The notes beneath the pieces were generated by a model. It ran no database searches. It was not told where the DNA came from and was given only the letters and a program-made list of their open reading frames with translations. Below are positions 1 through 5,629 of a DNA stretch of 5,648 nt, piece by piece. Position 1 is the stretch's first letter. Each line of letters opens with the position of its first letter. The position numbers and the translations under genes were made by a program. This stretch comes from Legionellaceae bacterium (GTDB lineage Bacteria; Pseudomonadota; Gammaproteobacteria; Legionellales; Legionellaceae). The stretch lies in NCBI GenBank assembly GCA_947504795.1, contig CANNJG010000117.1, positions 1 through 5,648 of the forward strand, in the 5' to 3' direction.

Positions 1-405
1 AACCAGGCCTTTAGCAATATTTTCGTTAATGCGGTCAAAATGAATGTGTTCCTTCACAAAATTAAATAGTGGACTGGTGTCCAACAAATGCGTGGGGCGG
101 GGGTTTACTATAAAAAAGTGAGCTATGTTGCGAAATAATGAACGTCCTAAGAGATAATTTTGGGCATAAAAAACATCATCACAATGAATATTTTCCCATA
201 AGTTGACTACTTTTTCTACGCCCATCTTAAAATCATCGGCGTATTCACATAAAATGGCAGCATTCAAAGAGCCGACACTGACGCCGGTTAGGACAGAAAA
301 TGGAAGGGTTCGGGCGTTGAGAATTTCACTCAGCGCTTTAAGTACGCCCGCTTGATAAGAGCCCCTTGCGCCGCCTCCGGTCAAATGTAGTGCTATTTTA
401 GCCAT
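1..405 (-). CDS. Patatin-like phospholipase, N-terminal part (cut by window edge)
   Basis: This is the first 135 codons of a patatin-family serine lipid acyl hydrolase; the reading frame runs off the left edge without a stop. Patatins cleave acyl chains from phospholipids or other lipids with a Ser-Asp dyad. The glycine-rich oxyanion loop GGGARG is at residues 10-15 and the nucleophile elbow GVSVG at 41-45, with Ser43 as the expected catalytic serine, followed by the usual LNAA helix start. Residues about 112-131 (LLDTSPLFNFVKEHIHFDRI) fit the segment common in bacterial cytoplasmic patatins. The partner Asp (DGG/DGA motif) would lie outside the window. There is no signal peptide, so the protein is probably cytosolic or an effector exported by another route. 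The ATG at 405 is the first in-frame start after an in-frame TAA at 417-415; no good Shine-Dalgarno precedes it. It is divergent from gstA. Family assignment is secure; substrate is unknown. Confidence 0.9.
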   Translation of the reverse strand, partial: MAKIALHLTGGGARGSYQAGVLKALSEILNARTLPFSVLTGVSVGSLNAAILCEYADDFKMGVEKVVNLWENIHCDDVFYAQNYLLGRSLFRNIAHFFIVNPRPTHLLDTSPLFNFVKEHIHFDRINENIAKGLV

Positions 406-413
406 GCCGCCAT

Positions 414-442
414 TTTACAGTTAATAGGGATATCTATAGAAT
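414..442 (+). promoter_or_regulatory. Candidate sigma70 promoter of the gstA-transporter operon
   Basis: TTTACA (414-419), a 17-base spacer and TAGAAT (437-442) match the sigma70 consensus at 5 of 6 positions in each hexamer. The expected start near 449-450 gives a leader of about 36 nt. An AGGA Shine-Dalgarno (476-479) sits 6 nt before the gstA ATG. A short inverted repeat, CCAC-CT-GTGG (457-466), lies just downstream of the start and could be an operator, though four-base arms are weak evidence. Confidence 0.6.
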
Positions 443-469
443 ACTAGAGGACCTCACCACCTGTGGCAA
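441..469 (-). promoter_or_regulatory. Candidate sigma70 promoter of the patatin gene
   Basis: Read on the minus strand, TTGCCA (469-464) and TAGTAT (446-441) are separated by exactly 17 bases, matching the -35 consensus at 5 of 6 and the -10 at 4 of 6 positions. Transcription would start near 434, giving a leader of about 30 nt before the ATG at 405. The -10 shares two bases with the -10 of the opposing gstA promoter. Prediction from sequence only. Confidence 0.45.
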
Positions 470-485
470 GTATTTAGGACTAATC

Positions 486-1091
486 ATGAAATTATTTTAT
501 GCAAGAGGCGCCTGTTCCCTAGCGACTCGTATTTTATTGAATGAAATGGGTATTCCTGCGGATTACGAAGCCGTGAACTTAAAGACGAAAAAGACGGAAA
601 CGGGTAGAGATTATTTAACCCTTAACCCCAAAGGTGTGGTGCCTGCATTACAGTTAGAAAATGGTGTTGTTTTAACAGAAAATGCAGTGATTATGCAGTA
701 CTTGGCGGATCATTATCAAGCAATCAATTTATTGCCGGCGCTCGATGATTTCAACCGTTATCGTGTATTGGAATGGGTTAATTTCATCACGACTGATTTA
801 CATAAAGGATTTAGCCCGTTATTTAATTCGCAAGTGCCAGAACCCCTCAAGCAACAAATATTCATTCCGTTATTGATGGCTAAATTTAATTATGTTGATC
901 GGTGTTTACACCATCATGACTATCTATGTGGCAAGCATTTCACGTTGCCGGATATTTATTTGGTTGTCATCCTGCGTTGGGCGCGCGTATTGAAGCTGGA
1001 CATGAGCGGGTTGCCTCATCTCCAGGCGTATCAAACAGCTTTAGAAACCCGACAATCCATAGTCGATGCATTACAGCAAGAAGGCTTGTAG
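486..1091 (+). CDS. gstA: Beta-class glutathione S-transferase
   Basis: This cytosolic enzyme conjugates reduced glutathione to electrophiles and can also act on peroxides or disulfides; beta-class members bind glutathione through a cysteine. The 201-residue product has the same length as E. coli GstA. The N-terminal thioredoxin-like domain (about 1-80) starts MKLFYARGACS, placing the class-defining Cys10 and Ser11 as in E. coli. NPKGVVPAL (47-55) contains the cis-proline loop, and TE at 64-65 is the usual glutathione gamma-glutamyl contact. The all-helical C-terminal domain carries LHKGFSPLF with His106, the second beta-class catalytic residue, and an N-capping box (Thr153-Leu-Pro-Asp156) followed by LRWA. 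The ATG at 486 has an AGGA 6 nt upstream. The transporter gene follows after 12 nt, so the two are almost certainly co-transcribed. The natural substrate cannot be read from the sequence. Confidence 0.95.
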   Translation: MKLFYARGACSLATRILLNEMGIPADYEAVNLKTKKTETGRDYLTLNPKGVVPALQLENGVVLTENAVIMQYLADHYQAINLLPALDDFNRYRVLEWVNFITTDLHKGFSPLFNSQVPEPLKQQIFIPLLMAKFNYVDRCLHHHDYLCGKHFTLPDIYLVVILRWARVLKLDMSGLPHLQAYQTALETRQSIVDALQQEGL

Positions 1092-1094
1092 GAG
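1090..1094 (+). promoter_or_regulatory. Ribosome binding site overlapping the gstA stop codon
   Basis: AGGAG overlaps the last two bases of the gstA TAG stop and lies 9 nt before the transporter ATG at 1104. Ribosomes terminating on gstA would expose or reuse this site, so the two genes are probably translationally coupled. It supports the 1104 start. Confidence 0.7.
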
Positions 1095-1103
1095 ACATAA
1101 GGA

Positions 1104-2543
1104 ATGCTGACATTGCTGCGTCAACAACCTCGCCCCTTTTTTATGATTTTTATGTTGGAAATTTGGGAGCGGTTTGGGTTTTATACGGTCCAGGGTATTT
1201 TGGTATTGTATTTTGTTCGCTCGATTGGGATGTCAAACCAAGAAGCGTATGAGATTTTTGGAACTTTTTCTGCATTGATTTATGTGAGCACCCCACTCGG
1301 AGGGTATCTCGGGGATCGGTTAATTGGGACCAAGCGCACCCTTGTTATCGGATTGATTGTATTGGCGGTCGGGTATGGTGTTTTGGCATTGCAAGTCGCG
1401 CATACGTTGTATTACGCCTTGGGGCTGATTTGCATCGGATCTGCGTTGTTTAAGGCCAATCCTAGTGTTCTGCTTGCCAATTGTTATCGAAAGTTTCCGG
1501 AGCAGCTGCATTCTGGGTTTACCCTTTATTACATGTCTATTAATATCGGTGCGTTGGCATCGTTGCTTTTGGGCCCTTATGTCTCGAGTCGCTTTGGGTA
1601 TGGATATGCTTATGCGTTGAGTGTGTTGGGGATTGGTTTGGGATTACTAAATTTTTGGTGGCAGCGTGATTTGATGCGCCAAATTAAGACCGATACAGAT
1701 AACTATACAATGTCATGCCTCTATTGGATTTTACTGATAGTGTTGATCGGCGGGGCTGTTGCGCTTGCCGCTTATTTATTGCGACACACGGCGTTAGCAC
1801 AATTCAGTATTAGCGCAGTCATCACAGGGTTTTTAGTATGCTATTTTGTTTATATGTTCAAGGCAGATAAGCATTTGCGATCGCGAATGTTGTTAGCGCT
1901 TATTTTAATGGGTGAAGCAATTATATTTTTTACACTCTATCAACAAATGCCGACGTCCATCAATTTATTTGCGGTGAATCACGTCTATCCGACGCTCTTG
2001 GGTATGACGATGGACCCCCAGAGTTTTCAAGTTTTAAATCCTTTTTGGATTATAGTGCTGAGTATTCCGGTCGCAGGTGTCTATCACTTGGGTCAGCAGC
2101 ACAAGATTCACGTGGCTGTCCCCTATAAATTTGCAATGGGGATGGTATGTTGCAGTATCGGGTTTATGATCCTATTTTTCACACGCTTCGGACATGATGC
2201 TGCGGGGATGGTCTCGCCGTGGTGGTTAGTGGGAAGTTACCTATTTCAAAGTTTGGGTGAAATTTTGGTATCCGCTCTTGGCGTGGCGATGGTTGCGGAA
2301 TTAGTCCCGCCGCAGATCATGGGATTTGTAATGGGAATGTGGTTTCTGACCTCTTCGTTAGCAGGATTTACCGGGGCGGCAGTCGCGTCATTAACCGCTT
2401 TACCCAAAGGATCGGAAGGCGGCATTGCCTCCCTAATGACGTATACGCATGTTTTTGCACAAATAGGCGTGACGACCTTTCTCGCGGCCTGTATGATGGC
2501 ACTACTTGCACCGGTTTTAACCCGATTGATGAATGATAACTAA
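1104..2543 (+). CDS. Proton-dependent di/tripeptide transporter (POT/PTR2 family, DtpA/DtpB type)
   Basis: This inner-membrane major-facilitator symporter imports di- and tripeptides with protons. The 479 residues give about 12-14 hydrophobic segments, slightly shorter than E. coli DtpA/DtpB (about 490-500) because both tails are short. Family marks in order: ExxERF (E19, E22, R23) in helix 1, which couples proton and peptide binding; the MFS motif A GGYLGDRLIGTKR (66-78); FKANPS (116-121) with the conserved Lys117; the PTR2 signature FTLYYMSINIG (139-149); EAIIFFTLYQQMPTS (271-285) in helix 7; LNPFWI (311-316); and SLGE with Glu386 in helix 10. From memory, the N-terminus (QQPRPFFMIF) and the SPWW/LFQSLGE region resemble DtpB, while the pairing with gst recalls E. 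coli dtpA, so I give no symbol. Leucine codons lean to TTG, unlike the TTA-rich neighbours. No key residue is missing. In an amino-acid-dependent intracellular bacterium it would supply peptide nutrients, but that is inference. Confidence 0.95.
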   Translation: MLTLLRQQPRPFFMIFMLEIWERFGFYTVQGILVLYFVRSIGMSNQEAYEIFGTFSALIYVSTPLGGYLGDRLIGTKRTLVIGLIVLAVGYGVLALQVAHTLYYALGLICIGSALFKANPSVLLANCYRKFPEQLHSGFTLYYMSINIGALASLLLGPYVSSRFGYGYAYALSVLGIGLGLLNFWWQRDLMRQIKTDTDNYTMSCLYWILLIVLIGGAVALAAYLLRHTALAQFSISAVITGFLVCYFVYMFKADKHLRSRMLLALILMGEAIIFFTLYQQMPTSINLFAVNHVYPTLLGMTMDPQSFQVLNPFWIIVLSIPVAGVYHLGQQHKIHVAVPYKFAMGMVCCSIGFMILFFTRFGHDAAGMVSPWWLVGSYLFQSLGEILVSALGVAMVAELVPPQIMGFVMGMWFLTSSLAGFTGAAVASLTALPKGSEGGIASLMTYTHVFAQIGVTTFLAACMMALLAPVLTRLMNDN

Positions 2544-2546
2544 TTC

Positions 2547-2555
2547 TTATGCACA
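2547..2555 (+). promoter_or_regulatory. DnaA box 1 (TTATGCACA)
   Basis: Exact match to the DnaA box consensus TTATNCACA, starting 4 bases after the transporter stop codon. It is in tandem with box 2, same orientation, start-to-start 12 bp, a spacing compatible with cooperative binding of adjacent DnaA protomers. Confidence 0.6.
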
Positions 2556-2558
2556 AAG

Positions 2559-2567
2559 TTATCCACA
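2559..2567 (+). promoter_or_regulatory. DnaA box 2 (TTATCCACA, top-affinity form)
   Basis: Identical to the highest-affinity DnaA box known from E. coli oriC (R1/R4 type). It is followed directly by AGATCC (2567-2572), which differs by one base from the AGATCT ATP-DnaA hexamer and contains a GATC Dam site. Three bases separate it from box 1. Confidence 0.7.
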
Positions 2568-2569
2568 GA

Positions 2570-2603
2570 TCCCTATGAAGCCAAGGGAAGAAATATTTTT
2601 TTT
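2570..2603 (+). terminator. Weak candidate intrinsic terminator after the transporter gene
   Basis: TCCCT (2570-2574) can pair with AGGGA (2584-2588) around a 9-nt loop, and a run of eight T follows at 2596-2603. The stem is only 5 bp and a 7-nt gap separates it from the T run, so termination would be inefficient. The T run may instead belong to the AT-rich DnaA/IHF element. Confidence 0.3.
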
Positions 2604-2612
2604 GTTGAATAA

Positions 2613-2625
2613 AATCAATGCGTTA
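2613..2625 (+). promoter_or_regulatory. Candidate IHF binding site
   Basis: AATCAA-TGCG-TTA is a full match to the IHF consensus WATCAANNNNTTR, and an A/T tract (2591-2603) lies upstream as often seen at real IHF sites. Its centre (2619) is within a few bases of the midpoint between DnaA boxes 2 and 3, so IHF bending would bring those boxes together. Binding would also cover part of a possible parC promoter (TTGTTG 2602-2607, TACAAT 2624-2629). Confidence 0.5.
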
Positions 2626-2629
2626 CAAT

Positions 2630-2653
2630 GATTTTATTGGGTTTTTATTATGT
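2630..2653 (+). repeat. Two near-tandem AT-rich 13-mers (DUE-like)
   Basis: The 13-base words at 2630-2642 and 2641-2653 agree at 10 of 13 positions, overlap by two bases, and repeat with an 11-bp period, close to one helical turn. Both have the G-then-T-rich form of oriC unwinding-element 13-mers, but they do not carry the E. coli GATCT start. Function is inferred only from position next to DnaA boxes. Confidence 0.4.
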
Positions 2654-2664
2654 TGGCATAAAAT
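2637..2664 (+). promoter_or_regulatory. Candidate parC promoter
   Basis: TTGGGT (2637-2642), a 16-base spacer and TAAAAT (2659-2664) give 3 of 6 and 5 of 6 consensus matches; the start would fall near 2671, about 28 nt before the parC ATG. An alternative is TTGTTG (2602-2607), 16 bases, TACAAT (2624-2629). DnaA box 3 overlaps the first -10 and start site, and the IHF site overlaps the second. Neither can be chosen from sequence alone. Confidence 0.35.
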
Positions 2665-2672
2665 TATTCACA
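2664..2672 (+). promoter_or_regulatory. DnaA box 3 (TTATTCACA)
   Basis: Third exact TTATNCACA match, same orientation as boxes 1 and 2, starting 105 bp after box 2 (about ten helical turns at 10.5 bp). It lies 26 bp before the parC start codon and overlaps the downstream candidate parC promoter, so DnaA bound here would be placed to repress. Confidence 0.6.
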
Positions 2673-2698
2673 GCCTACAAAGACAGGACTAATTTAAC

Positions 2699-4930
2699 AT
2701 GAATGCAGCCACTGAGCGTAAATCGTTATCTCTATTTGCTGAGCAAGCGTATCTCGATTATGCCATGTATGTGATTTTAGATCGGGCATTGCCGCATATT
2801 GCCGATGGGTTTAAGCCTGTACAGCGTCGCATTGTGTATGCAATGTCAGAGTTAGGATTAAAAGCAACGGCAAAGCATAAGAAGTCAGCGCGAACGGTTG
2901 GGGATGTGTTGGGTAAATTTCATCCGCACGGGGACAGCGCCTGCTACGAAGCGATGGTATTAATGGCACAACCCTTCTCCTATCGTTATCCGTTAGTGGA
3001 TGGTCAAGGCAATTGGGGGTCCCCGGATGATCCCAAGTCATTTGCCGCCATGCGCTACACGGAGGCGCGCTTATCTCCTTATGCCGATTTGTTATTGTCT
3101 GAATTACCCCTAGGAACTGTTAACTGGGTCGATAACTTTGATGCCACCTTAATGGAGCCTTCGTTACTCCCTGCGCGCTTACCCAATGTATTATTAAACG
3201 GTGCTACCGGGATCGCGGTAGGAATGGCTTCCGATTTGTTACCACATAATCTTCAGGAAGTAGCCGATGCCTGTTTGCATTTGATAGATTATCCTAAAGC
3301 TACCTTAAACGATATTATGCAATGGGTGAAAGGACCGGATTTTCCAACGCAAGCAGAAATTATTACCCCAACTGCTGGGATTGCCCAATGCTATGAGACG
3401 GGTACGGGCTCCGTTAAAATGCGAGCCGTGTATACTATCGAGGACCATCAGGTCGTGATCATCGCTTTGCCTTATCAAGTGTCTGGGGCCAAAGTTATAG
3501 AGCAAATTGCGGCACAAATGCAGCAAAAGAAATTGCCGTTGGTAGAGGATTTACGCGATGAATCTGACCACGAACATCCAACACGTATCGTGATTATCCC
3601 ACGCTCTAATCGTGTGGATGCCGAGGGATTAATGTCTCATTTATTTGCAACAACCGATTTAGAGCGTTCGTATCGAGTTAATTTTAACGTGATAGGTCTG
3701 GATGGCAAGCCGAATGTTAAACCGTTAATGACGATTTTAACCGAATGGTTAGAGTATCGTTTAACCACGGTGAAGCGGCGTACACAATTTCAACTCGATA
3801 AGATTTTAGATCGACTGCATGTGCTGGAAGGGTTATTGATCGCTTATTTAAATTTAGATGAAGTTATCGCTATCATTCGAGAAAGTGAAGAGCCACGTCC
3901 CTTGTTGATGGCGCGATTTGCCCTAACCGAGCGCCAGTCCGACGCTATTTTGGATACAAAATTACGTCATTTAGCGAAATTAGAAGAAATGAAATTACGT
4001 GCGGATCATGCTGGGTTAGTGAGTGAGCGCGATAAATTACAAGCCATCTTAGCAGAGGATAAACGGTTACGAGCGTTAGTGAAGCAAGAAATTCAAGAAG
4101 ATAAACAGCGTTATGGCGATCCGAGACTTTCGCCTATTACACAACGCGAAGATGCCTGTGCTTTAAAAGAAGAAGATATTCTACCTAATGAACCGATTAC
4201 CGTGGTGTTATCCCAGAAGGGTTGGGTGCGAGCGGCTAAAGGCTTTGATATCGATGGTCGTGGGTTAGTCTACAAATCGGGGGACGAGTTTTTGATTCAA
4301 ACGAACGCACGTTCGAATCAGCAGGTGTTGTTTTGGGACAATGAAGGCAAGGTCTATTCCCTGTTAGGACATGTTTTACCCTCTGCACGGGGTCAAGGAG
4401 AACCGTTAACGAGCAAATTAAATCCTGCCGAAGGCGCTGTCTTTGTGGCGATGCTGTGTGGTGAACCGGAGGAATGGGTGGTCTTAGGCAACGATGCAGG
4501 GTATGGATTTCGAGCTGAAGTACAAACATTATACGTAAAAAACCGCAATGGTAAGGCCTGTTTCAAGCTTCCCAATGCGAGCAATATGCTCCCTCCGCGA
4601 CGACTGAATGCAGAGGGGAATCAACACATGATTTGTGTCACCAATACCGGGCGTATGTTGGTGTTTCCCATTGACCAAATCCCGCAATTAGCCCGAGGAA
4701 AAGGCAGTAAACTGATGCATATTTCAAGTGCTAAGGCACAGACTCGTGAAGAATATCTCATTGATATTCAAGTGATCCCCGAACAGGCCAAGAGTCTTAC
4801 CATTTATGCCGGTAAACGCCATTTTGTATTAAAACGTGCCGACTGGGTTCATTATCAGGGCGATCGCGGTTCACGAGGCAAGCGCTTACCTAGAGGACTA
4901 CAAACGGTGACTTCGATTGTGGTTGAATGA
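2699..4930 (+). CDS. parC: DNA topoisomerase IV subunit A
   Basis: ParC with ParE forms the type IIA topoisomerase that separates linked daughter chromosomes and relaxes supercoils. The 743 residues align with E. coli ParC (752) almost throughout. The winged-helix breakage domain has the quinolone-resistance region HPHGDSACYE (76-84 in part), with wild-type Ser80 and Glu84, and AAMRYTEARL with active-site Tyr120. LNGATGIAVGMASD (166-179) holds the intercalating Ile172. The tower carries LRDESDHEHPTR (285-296) and the coiled-coil gate LRHLAKLEEMKL (422-433). The C-terminal beta-pinwheel (about 496-743) has ParC-type blades such as LSQKGWVRAAKG (504-515) and LPSARGQGEPL (560-570). It lacks the QRRGGKG box of GyrA, which excludes gyrA. 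The acidic tail of E. coli ParC is absent. AGGA (2685-2688) lies 10 nt before the ATG. No parE is adjacent, and the upstream region carries three DnaA boxes. Confidence 0.97.
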   Translation: MNAATERKSLSLFAEQAYLDYAMYVILDRALPHIADGFKPVQRRIVYAMSELGLKATAKHKKSARTVGDVLGKFHPHGDSACYEAMVLMAQPFSYRYPLVDGQGNWGSPDDPKSFAAMRYTEARLSPYADLLLSELPLGTVNWVDNFDATLMEPSLLPARLPNVLLNGATGIAVGMASDLLPHNLQEVADACLHLIDYPKATLNDIMQWVKGPDFPTQAEIITPTAGIAQCYETGTGSVKMRAVYTIEDHQVVIIALPYQVSGAKVIEQIAAQMQQKKLPLVEDLRDESDHEHPTRIVIIPRSNRVDAEGLMSHLFATTDLERSYRVNFNVIGLDGKPNVKPLMTILTEWLEYRLTTVKRRTQFQLDKILDRLHVLEGLLIAYLNLDEVIAIIRESEEPRPLLMARFALTERQSDAILDTKLRHLAKLEEMKLRADHAGLVSERDKLQAILAEDKRLRALVKQEIQEDKQRYGDPRLSPITQREDACALKEEDILPNEPITVVLSQKGWVRAAKGFDIDGRGLVYKSGDEFLIQTNARSNQQVLFWDNEGKVYSLLGHVLPSARGQGEPLTSKLNPAEGAVFVAMLCGEPEEWVVLGNDAGYGFRAEVQTLYVKNRNGKACFKLPNASNMLPPRRLNAEGNQHMICVTNTGRMLVFPIDQIPQLARGKGSKLMHISSAKAQTREEYLIDIQVIPEQAKSLTIYAGKRHFVLKRADWVHYQGDRGSRGKRLPRGLQTVTSIVVE

Positions 4931-4942
4931 CACAATTTCCTG

Positions 4943-4974
4943 CACGCAATAGCGTGGGATGAAACCCGGTCGCT
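4943..4974 (+). repeat. Two mutually exclusive hairpins after parC
   Basis: CACGC (4943-4947) pairs with GCGTG (4952-4956) around the tetraloop AATA. Alternatively, AGCGTGGG (4951-4958) pairs with CCCG (4965-4968) plus CGCT (4971-4974), with a 2-nt bulge and the loop ATGAAA. Both need bases 4952-4956, so only one can form. No T run follows, so this is not a standard terminator. It may be a remnant of a dispersed palindromic repeat, or an RNA-level control or Rho-related signal for parC or ygfB. Confidence 0.5.
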
Positions 4975-5012
4975 TGGTTAGATTTAGTATTAAATGAGGG
5001 TCCCAGAGTTAT

Positions 5013-5046
5013 TTAAGTTGAGGTATAATCTAAGGTCGTTAAGTTG
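5013..5046 (+). promoter_or_regulatory. Candidate ygfB promoter with flanking direct repeats
   Basis: A perfect -10 hexamer TATAAT is at 5024-5029, 27 bases before the start codon at 5057, but no good -35 hexamer is seen 16-18 bases upstream, so an activator may be needed. TTAAGTTG occurs exactly at 5013-5020 and 5039-5046, flanking the -10 with a 26-bp period. The second copy runs into TGGA, the only Shine-Dalgarno-like stretch before 5057. Confidence 0.4.
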
Positions 5047-5056
5047 GATCGAAAAC

Positions 5057-5629
5057 ATGACCTTATCTGATGGTGTTATGACGTTGCCTGATTATCAGCG
5101 CGTTTCTGAGGCGGTTGCAAGTTTACATTTACCCATATCTTGCGCGGAATTACACGGAGTATTGTGTGGTTATTTGGCTGCAGGAGGGAGACGGCAGGGG
5201 GAATCTTATCTTCAGTCCATCCTTGCCAAACCGAATTCGGAGGAAATCCGCGCCGCGGCGACGGTGTTATTTGATATATTCACGATTAGTCAGCATCAAC
5301 TTTCAAATTTGGGATTTGATTTTCAATTACTATTGCCCAATGATGAGCTATCTTTACCGGTTCGAGCGCAAGCGTTTAGTGAATGGTGCGAGGGGTTTAC
5401 GCAAGGGCTAACCGTAGCGGGATTGGATTTTAACAAGTTAGCGGTCGATGATGCGCAAGAAGCGGTCCAGCAGATCACAGAATTTGCTCAATTGGATTAT
5501 GAGGCTTTGCAAGTCAATGAAGAAGATGAGCGTGCGTTGACAGAAGTTATTGAATACACACGAATGGCTGTATTGGCTATTCATGTTGAGACGCAAACGC
5601 TTGATAAGCAAGAGGGAGCGGCTCATTAG
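5057..5629 (+). CDS. ygfB: YgfB/UPF0149 family protein
   Basis: This is a 190-residue all-helical cytoplasmic protein of the UPF0149 (YecA/YgfB) family; E. coli YgfB has 192 residues. Family marks: SCAELHGVLCGYLAAGG (about 28-44), FQLLLPND (89-96), EWCEGFTQGL (109-118) and the C-terminal EVIEYTRMAVLAIH (163-176). Biochemical function is not settled; in Pseudomonas aeruginosa a YgfB homologue has been tied to control of peptidoglycan-recycling amidase expression and beta-lactam resistance. The frame is open to an ATG at 4994 (211 aa), but those extra 21 residues precede the conserved family region, have no ribosome site, and would place TATAAT (5024-5029) inside the gene. I therefore choose 5057 (GGA 8 nt upstream); 5078 (183 aa) is a further option. 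In E. coli ygfB leads the pepP-ubiH-ubiI cluster, so pepP may lie just beyond the window, which I cannot see. Confidence 0.88.
   Translation: MTLSDGVMTLPDYQRVSEAVASLHLPISCAELHGVLCGYLAAGGRRQGESYLQSILAKPNSEEIRAAATVLFDIFTISQHQLSNLGFDFQLLLPNDELSLPVRAQAFSEWCEGFTQGLTVAGLDFNKLAVDDAQEAVQQITEFAQLDYEALQVNEEDERALTEVIEYTRMAVLAIHVETQTLDKQEGAAH

Noticed and set aside
241..249. GTATTCACA as a further DnaA box
   Set aside because: It has one mismatch at the first base, is isolated within the patatin coding region, and has no companion sites.
926..1252. Open frame of 108 codons on the plus strand overlapping the gstA end and transporter start
   Set aside because: It overlaps two well-supported genes in another frame, has no recognisable motif, and the 12-nt gstA-transporter junction with its ribosome site explains the region.
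2925..2951. Quinolone-resistance change in ParC
   Set aside because: Gly78, Asp79, Ser80 and Glu84 are all the wild-type residues.
2811..3041. Minus-strand open frame inside parC (and others at 3305-3526, 4236-4529, 4393-4584)
   Set aside because: All are antisense shadows of the strongly conserved parC frame, with low-complexity or Pro/Ser/Arg-rich translations and no family features.
2699..4930. Possibility that the topoisomerase is GyrA
   Set aside because: Length 743, ParC-type C-terminal blades, absence of the QRRGGKG GyrA box, and near-identity to E. coli ParC around Tyr120 favour ParC.
4994..5056. Upstream ATG at 4994 as the ygfB start (211 aa)
   Set aside because: There is no ribosome site, the extension precedes the conserved family region, and it would put the TATAAT promoter element inside the coding region; the 190-aa form matches the family length.
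5115..5411. 98-codon open frame within ygfB, other frame
   Set aside because: The ygfB frame carries clear UPF0149 motifs over the same bases; this frame has none.
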